From positions 1 to 10,446 of the forward strand of contig JAFGGQ010000021.1 of NCBI GenBank assembly GCA_016930435.1: a DNA stretch of 10,446 nt. The letters run 5' to 3'. Below, piece after piece: positions 7,678 to 10,446 of this stretch. Every line of letters starts with the position of its first letter. Position 1 is the stretch's first letter. The position numbers and the translations under genes were made by a program. Origin of the DNA: a bacterium. GTDB taxonomy: Bacteria; UBP14; UBA6098; JAFGQG01. The notes beneath the pieces are model-generated. The model saw nothing but the letters and a program-made list of their open reading frames with translations, ran no database searches and was not told where the DNA came from.

Positions 7678-8525
7678 GAGATTCCCGTGTTAAAACTGCC
7701 TGGAAGACCCAGGTAATATTCACCTTCTCTTATCTTCCCCCTTTTCAGGCAGCCATTACCATAAATACGGCATTTTTCCCGCAGTTCCTCCAAAGCTTGC
7801 TGATATTGCTCCTGGTTAAGGCATCCACTGCGCATAAGCTTTATAATGGAAAGAATGCGATATTTATCCTGCCCTTTGAACTGAAGCGATAATTGATCCT
7901 TTCTTCCCCCGTGCTTAATGATCAGCTTCCGGGGGATCAAATGTATAGGATACCGGTAAGCGATCCTCAACCAGTAGTCGTAATCTTCGCAGACCGGGAA
8001 AGCGGGATCAAAGTAACCAACCTCTTCGATCAACCCCCTTTTAAACATTGTCGAGGAAAGACTGACAACGCATGATTTCAGGCATTTTTGAAATATCCAG
8101 CCATCCTCCATACGGTGTTTATGGCGGGGGTTCACCCGTATCCCCTTCCTGAACCAGACCTCCTCAGTTTGACAGATCAGAGTGTTAGGGTTCTCCCTGA
8201 AATAATTTACCTGGATAGAGGTTTTAGAGGGTTTCCACAGGTCATCCGAATCCAGGAATGCCAGCAGGTCACCCGAGGCCACCTGAAAACCCATATTCCG
8301 GGCAGCGCTTACACCCTGGTGAGATTGATAAAAATAACGGATACGGCTTCCGAAACGCGTCAGTATCTCCTCTGTATCATCCGTGGAACCGTCATCCACT
8401 ATGACCAGCTCCAGATAAGGATAGTCCTGCGCAAGTACGGAACGCACTGCCTTTTCCAAATAACCGGAGCGATTATAAGTGGGAATTATTGCAGATACCA
8501 AAGGGAAGCTGGTTTTATTTAGCAT
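7674..8525 (-). CDS. Family 2 glycosyltransferase (GT-A fold)
   Basis: A 283-residue protein that likely transfers a sugar from a nucleotide-sugar donor to a cell-surface polysaccharide or glycan acceptor at the cytoplasmic face of the membrane. The N-terminal SAIIPTYNR (11-19) and VIVDDGSTDDT (41-51) form the nucleotide-binding region. DSD (92-94) in FLDSDDLW is the metal-binding DxD motif. ED.DYWLR (180-187) fits the acceptor/catalytic-base region, followed by a conserved-looking KHGGRKDQLS segment (204-213). No transmembrane helix is evident, and the length is normal for the family. The start overlaps the 3' end of the upstream zinc-ribbon gene by 11 nt, so the two form a minus-strand operon. 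No other polysaccharide gene is in the window, so donor and acceptor cannot be inferred. Confidence 0.93.
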   Translation of the reverse strand: MLNKTSFPLVSAIIPTYNRSGYLEKAVRSVLAQDYPYLELVIVDDGSTDDTEEILTRFGSRIRYFYQSHQGVSAARNMGFQVASGDLLAFLDSDDLWKPSKTSIQVNYFRENPNTLICQTEEVWFRKGIRVNPRHKHRMEDGWIFQKCLKSCVVSLSSTMFKRGLIEEVGYFDPAFPVCEDYDYWLRIAYRYPIHLIPRKLIIKHGGRKDQLSLQFKGQDKYRILSIIKLMRSGCLNQEQYQQALEELREKCRIYGNGCLKRGKIREGEYYLGLPGSFNTGIS

Positions 8526-8952
8526 CTTTAGCTGAATTATCCTGACCGAATGTCCTTAACCCAAATTTCTCTACGTTTATATAATGACATTTAGGACATT
8601 TATCAAGTTCAGGGCTGTATTCCTTGCCGCATTTACTGCAAATAGTCTGGGTGCCGCTTTTCTCCTTCTGCTCCAGATAATTCTTGACCTGAGGAGCAAG
8701 ATTGTTGGATTCCCAGTTCTCAGAACTATCAGCGTCAATCCCGTATGCATTCCGCGACTTATCCTGTTCTGAACGGGCAGGGAATGTTCCCGAACCAGCC
8801 TTATCTAACCTGGTGTTTAATATTAATAATCGCTTTCTCAGCAGGTTTATATCATCTTTTAACTGGCTAATCTGGCTATTCAATCGGGTGATTATCCAGG
8901 CTATAACAAGGATTACTACGGCTATAATAATAATCTCTATCTCACCGGCCAT
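8515..8952 (-). CDS. Small membrane-anchored zinc-ribbon protein
   Basis: A 145-residue protein I do not recognise by name. An N-terminal membrane helix (about 5-22) is followed by a heptad-like, charged stretch with regular Leu/Ile (about 23-50), probably a short coiled coil. A polar linker leads to a zinc ribbon: Cys105-x2-Cys108, 10 residues, then Cys119-x2-Cys122. The expected topology is a single-pass anchor with a cytoplasmic coiled coil and zinc finger; similar architectures serve as scaffold or accessory membrane proteins, but no function can be assigned. It is the first gene of the minus-strand pair with the glycosyltransferase. ATG 8952 has AAGGA 7 nt upstream on the minus strand, and both lie in a small hairpin. 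A putative TTGACA promoter lies about 60 nt upstream. Confidence 0.82.
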   Translation of the reverse strand: MAGEIEIIIIAVVILVIAWIITRLNSQISQLKDDINLLRKRLLILNTRLDKAGSGTFPARSEQDKSRNAYGIDADSSENWESNNLAPQVKNYLEQKEKSGTQTICSKCGKEYSPELDKCPKCHYINVEKFGLRTFGQDNSAKDAK

Positions 8953-8966
8953 AAGGAGATCCTTAT
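8951..8966 (-). promoter_or_regulatory. Hairpin covering the Shine-Dalgarno and start of the zinc-ribbon gene
   Basis: The minus strand reads ATAAGGATCTCCTTAT immediately followed by GG, so the start ATG is formed by the end of the right arm. ATAAGG and CCTTAT pair perfectly around an ATCT tetraloop. The left arm is the AAGGA ribosome binding site. Seen directly as an inverted repeat; a role in limiting translation is inference, and the 6-bp stem is AU-rich and would be weak. Confidence 0.45.
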
Positions 8967-8991
8967 AAAATTCGATTGGTTTTATATCTGT

Positions 8992-9019
8992 AAAATAATA
9001 TATTATTATCTCTTGTCAA
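8992..9019 (-). promoter_or_regulatory. Putative promoter of the zinc-ribbon/glycosyltransferase pair
   Basis: On the minus strand a perfect TTGACA -35 element (9019-9014) is followed after 16 nt by TATTTT (8997-8992), a 4/6 match to the -10 consensus. Transcription would start near 8985, giving a leader of about 33 nt that contains the start-codon hairpin. Confidence 0.5.
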
Positions 9020-9030
9020 GCATCTGCTTG
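9017..9030. promoter_or_regulatory. Inverted repeat overlapping the minus-strand -35 element, possible operator
   Basis: CAAGCA-TC-TGCTTG is a perfect 6-bp inverted repeat with a 2-bp centre. It shares bases 9017-9019 with the TTGACA -35 element of the minus-strand promoter, a placement typical of a repressor or activator site. No regulator for it is identified in the window. Confidence 0.4.
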
Positions 9031-9250
9031 AAAGCAAATTTTCACGGTGGAACAAAACTTGGTATTTTCGACATTTAAAAATTACTCTTTTAAAAACAGG
9101 ATATTTGCTCAATCCAACTGTCTCAGCAATGTTCGAAAAGCGCCTCTCCATAGGGATTCAATTGTTTCATTGCGATTCCAGAGTTGTTATTCGACAGGGT
9201 AGTATTATAGCGGAATTCCCTTCTGACTTTTATTTATCTCTCCGGTCAGA

Positions 9251-9340
9251 CCATTTTAAATGTATTTAGCGATCTGCCCCGTCCGCAGTCCGGCCAAAAC
9301 TATTGCCGCCTACATTTGTATTGACACCCTTTTAAAATGG
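9251..9340. repeat. Long-spaced perfect 10-bp inverted repeat
   Basis: CCATTTTAAA at 9251-9260 and TTTAAAATGG at 9331-9340 are exact reverse complements 70 nt apart. The right arm falls in the spacer of the putative DUF2007 promoter. Both arms are AT-rich, so chance occurrence is not excluded; paired protein sites or a looped structure are possible readings. Confidence 0.45.
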
Positions 9341-9348
9341 GGTAAATT
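9321..9348 (+). promoter_or_regulatory. Putative promoter of the DUF2007 gene
   Basis: A perfect TTGACA (9321-9326) is followed after 16 nt by TAAATT (9343-9348), a 4/6 match to the -10 consensus. The start codon at 9370 is about 22 nt downstream of the -10, so the leader would be short but still contains the ribosome binding site at 9360-9365. Confidence 0.5.
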
Positions 9349-9369
9349 AATAGCAACTTAAGGAGTTAT

Positions 9370-9585
9370 ATGGTCAAACTTAAGACAATACAGTTATATT
9401 CATTTGCGGAGATGGTCAAGGAGATACTGGAGAATGAGGGTATCGAAACGGTTCTGAAGAAAAAGGATGTTCTGGCTTCGGCATATCAGGCGGAGATGGG
9501 TGAGTTTATACTTTACGTTAACGAAGAGGATCTTGAAGCTGCAAAAAAGGTTTTAGAGCAGATTGAATTCGCTGCTCCTTCTTAG
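9370..9585 (+). CDS. DUF2007 small signal-transducing-type protein
   Basis: A 71-residue protein with the features of the DUF2007 (putative prokaryotic signal-transducing protein) family. It has an N-terminal strand, a helix FAEMVKEILENEGIE that recalls the 'switch to ignore which copy' pattern of this family, a middle strand pair (GEFILYVNEEDL), and a final helix EAAKKVLEQIE. The predicted fold is a small alpha/beta ferredoxin-like, PII-like domain; biochemical function is not established for the family. It has no signal peptide or membrane helix, so it is cytoplasmic. AAGGAG at 9360-9365, 4 nt before ATG 9370, makes the start secure. It precedes the microcompartment shell gene by 165 nt; whether the two are co-transcribed is open because a separate -10-like element lies between them. 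Confidence 0.85.
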   Translation: MVKLKTIQLYSFAEMVKEILENEGIETVLKKKDVLASAYQAEMGEFILYVNEEDLEAAKKVLEQIEFAAPS

Positions 9586-9738
9586 CACTTCGGATCCGGT
9601 TGCGATATGCAATAACGAGGATTGGGCAGTTTATGGAAATTGAACCCTGGTTATAATAAAGCAAGGAACCGGGATGACAATACAGTTGGTTTTGAATTTT
9701 TTGGCAGGCATCAAAGGTAATTGAAATTTAATTTATAT
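9586..9738 (+). promoter_or_regulatory. Intergenic leader of the shell gene with a possible promoter
   Basis: The gap holds a perfect TATAAT at 9652-9657, but no good -35 at the normal distance (the nearest, TTGAAC at 9640-9645, is only 6 nt away). It also holds a short palindrome CGGATCCG just after the DUF2007 stop, and a wobble-paired 7-bp inverted repeat (CCTGGTT near 9646 with AACCGGG near 9668). No U-run follows, so it is not a convincing terminator. I see no sigma-54 type GG/GC promoter here. Confidence 0.3.
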
Positions 9739-9750
9739 AAGGAGTACGAA

Positions 9751-10299
9751 ATGCTTCCCACCATAGGTTTTTTAGAACTTAACAGTATTGCCAAGGGTAT
9801 AGAAGCTCTGGATGCGATGTTGAAGGCTGCCGAGGTGGAGCTTTTATTTGCCAGGCCGGTATGTGCCGGGAAGTTCGTAATTCTTTTATCAGGAAAAGTG
9901 GGTGCTGTCAAGGTATCTATGAAGCATGGAGATGCTATAGGTGCCGCCAGTGTAGTTGATAAAATAGTGATACCGAACATTCACCCGGATCTTATCCCGG
10001 CCATTTCGGGGACTACGGAGGTGGATAAACTCGATGCTCTTGGGATTATCGAAACTTTCACCGTAGCTTCTTCGATCATGGCTGCCGACGCGGCGGCGAA
10101 AGCCGGCGAGGTTAAACTCATCGAAATCCGTATTGCGTACGGATTAGGCGGTAAATCCTTCGTAACCTTCACTGGAAAAGTGGGGTCCGTGGAAAGCGCC
10201 CTGAAAGCTGGTTGCCAATACGCGGAGGAAAAAGGATTACTGGTGCAGAAAACTGTTATACCCCGCCCCATACCCGGAATGAGAGAATTGATTATTTAA
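9751..10299 (+). CDS. Tandem-BMC-domain shell protein, PduT-like, with Fe-S ligand cysteine
   Basis: A 182-residue microcompartment shell protein of the BMC-T class, with two fused BMC domains (about 3-87 and 94-180) that form a pseudohexameric trimer in the shell facet. It closely follows PduT: N-terminal IGFLELNSIAKGIEALDAML, an IHPDLIPAISG linker, and C-terminal EKGLLV..TVIPRP. Cys38, in the first-domain loop PVCAGKF, matches Cys38 of Salmonella/Citrobacter PduT. There three such Cys, one per subunit, coordinate a [4Fe-4S] cluster at the central pore, with a proposed role in electron passage or cluster transfer. Start ATG 9751 has AAGGAG at 9739-9744, 6 nt away; an upstream in-frame TTG at 9721 is unlikely, since the BMC fold begins at Met 9751. 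No other shell or enzyme gene is in the window, and the following gene is on the opposite strand. Confidence 0.94.
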   Translation: MLPTIGFLELNSIAKGIEALDAMLKAAEVELLFARPVCAGKFVILLSGKVGAVKVSMKHGDAIGAASVVDKIVIPNIHPDLIPAISGTTEVDKLDALGIIETFTVASSIMAADAAAKAGEVKLIEIRIAYGLGGKSFVTFTGKVGSVESALKAGCQYAEEKGLLVQKTVIPRPIPGMRELII

Positions 10300-10346
10300 A
10301 TTATAATCCTTGTTCTAAAAACCTACAGGTCTTTAGCCGCGAAAAT

Positions 10347-10446
10347 TCACCTGTGTTTAAGCTGATAAAAAAGCCCCCTCTCAAGACGAAGGGATTCGAT
10401 TTTATTATCGGCTTCCAGGACATCAAGATATTTATTGATCTCATTA
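10347..10446 (-). CDS. C-terminal end of an unidentified minus-strand gene
   Basis: Reading the minus strand from the window edge gives an open frame of 32 codons ending in TGA at 10349-10347. The peptide is charged and helix-prone (YLDVLEADNKIESLRLERG), consistent with a genuine protein tail rather than noncoding sequence. It is too short to identify. It converges on the shell gene with 47 nt between the stops, so that gene has no co-directional downstream partner here. It could also be a chance open frame. Confidence 0.5.
   Translation of the reverse strand, partial: NEINKYLDVLEADNKIESLRLERGLFYQLKHR

Larger units (their letters stand above)
8967..9369. other. Divergent intergenic region
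   Basis: This is most of the 417 nt between the divergent zinc-ribbon and DUF2007 starts. The edges hold the two promoter-like elements, the 14-nt inverted repeat at 9017-9030 and one long-spaced inverted repeat (9251-9260 with 9331-9340). I find no RBS-supported reading frame in it; the 62-codon minus-strand frame at 9151-8963 has no ribosome binding site and no recognisable composition. In the central part, about 9040-9240, I see no gene, tRNA or clear structured RNA. Confidence 0.6.

Noticed and set aside
8088-8522. 144-codon plus-strand open frame opposite the glycosyltransferase gene
   Set aside because: It lies fully antisense to a gene with clear GT2 motifs, and its peptide shows no recognisable domain.
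8963-9151. 62-codon minus-strand frame upstream of the zinc-ribbon gene
   Set aside because: No ribosome binding site, AT-driven composition, and it covers the putative promoter and operator.
9721-9750. TTG start extending the shell protein by 10 residues
   Set aside because: The extension contains the AAGGAG ribosome binding site itself, and from ATG 9751 the cysteine falls at position 38 as in PduT.
10325-10354. ACAGGT...ACCTGT inverted repeat as a terminator between convergent genes
   Set aside because: Only 6 bp with an 18-nt loop, no U-run, and the right arm enters the coding end of the minus-strand frame.

Overview
The window looks like a chromosomal segment of an uncultured bacterium, probably a member of the FCB group or a related candidate phylum. 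This is inferred from moderate GC content, a large secreted Ig-like protein ending in a PNPFN...SGIY C-terminal domain (T9SS type A/FlgD-like), a periplasmic protein of a family I remember mainly from Bacteroidetes-type genomes, and a Gram-negative style site-2 protease. The phylum cannot be fixed from the sequence alone.

Layout. (1) 2-5452, plus strand: a compact co-directional block of a TPR protein (5' end outside the window), the membrane protease RseP, a sigma-54 activator with a degenerate receiver domain, and a 730-residue secreted Ig-like surface protein. Junctions are 1 nt apart or overlap, so co-transcription and translational coupling are likely. (2) 5453-7677, plus: a putative promoter, a PSP1/RicT-like protein, and an overlapping gene for a secreted GATase1-like protein of a family often labelled 'asparagine synthetase B'. 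(3) 8952-7674, minus: a membrane zinc-ribbon protein and a family 2 glycosyltransferase, overlapping each other; the glycosyltransferase also overlaps the previous gene tail to tail. (4) 8953-9369: a 417-nt divergent intergenic region with promoter-like TTGACA elements facing both ways and two inverted repeats. (5) 9370-10299, plus: a DUF2007 protein, then a tandem-domain microcompartment shell protein closely resembling PduT, with the iron-sulfur ligand cysteine at position 38. (6) 10347-10446, minus: the C-terminal end of an unidentified gene.

How the genes may work together. Block 1 combines envelope proteolysis, a transcription activator and an exported surface protein, and may form one envelope-related expression unit. 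Block 2 starts with a cytoplasmic regulator-like protein, followed by an exported protein of unknown activity. The most distinctive element is the BMC shell gene: it appears to stand apart from any shell or enzyme partner, because the next gene faces it in the opposite direction. This suggests a satellite shell locus supplying a redox-active shell component. I see no phage, IS, CRISPR, tRNA or rRNA features.
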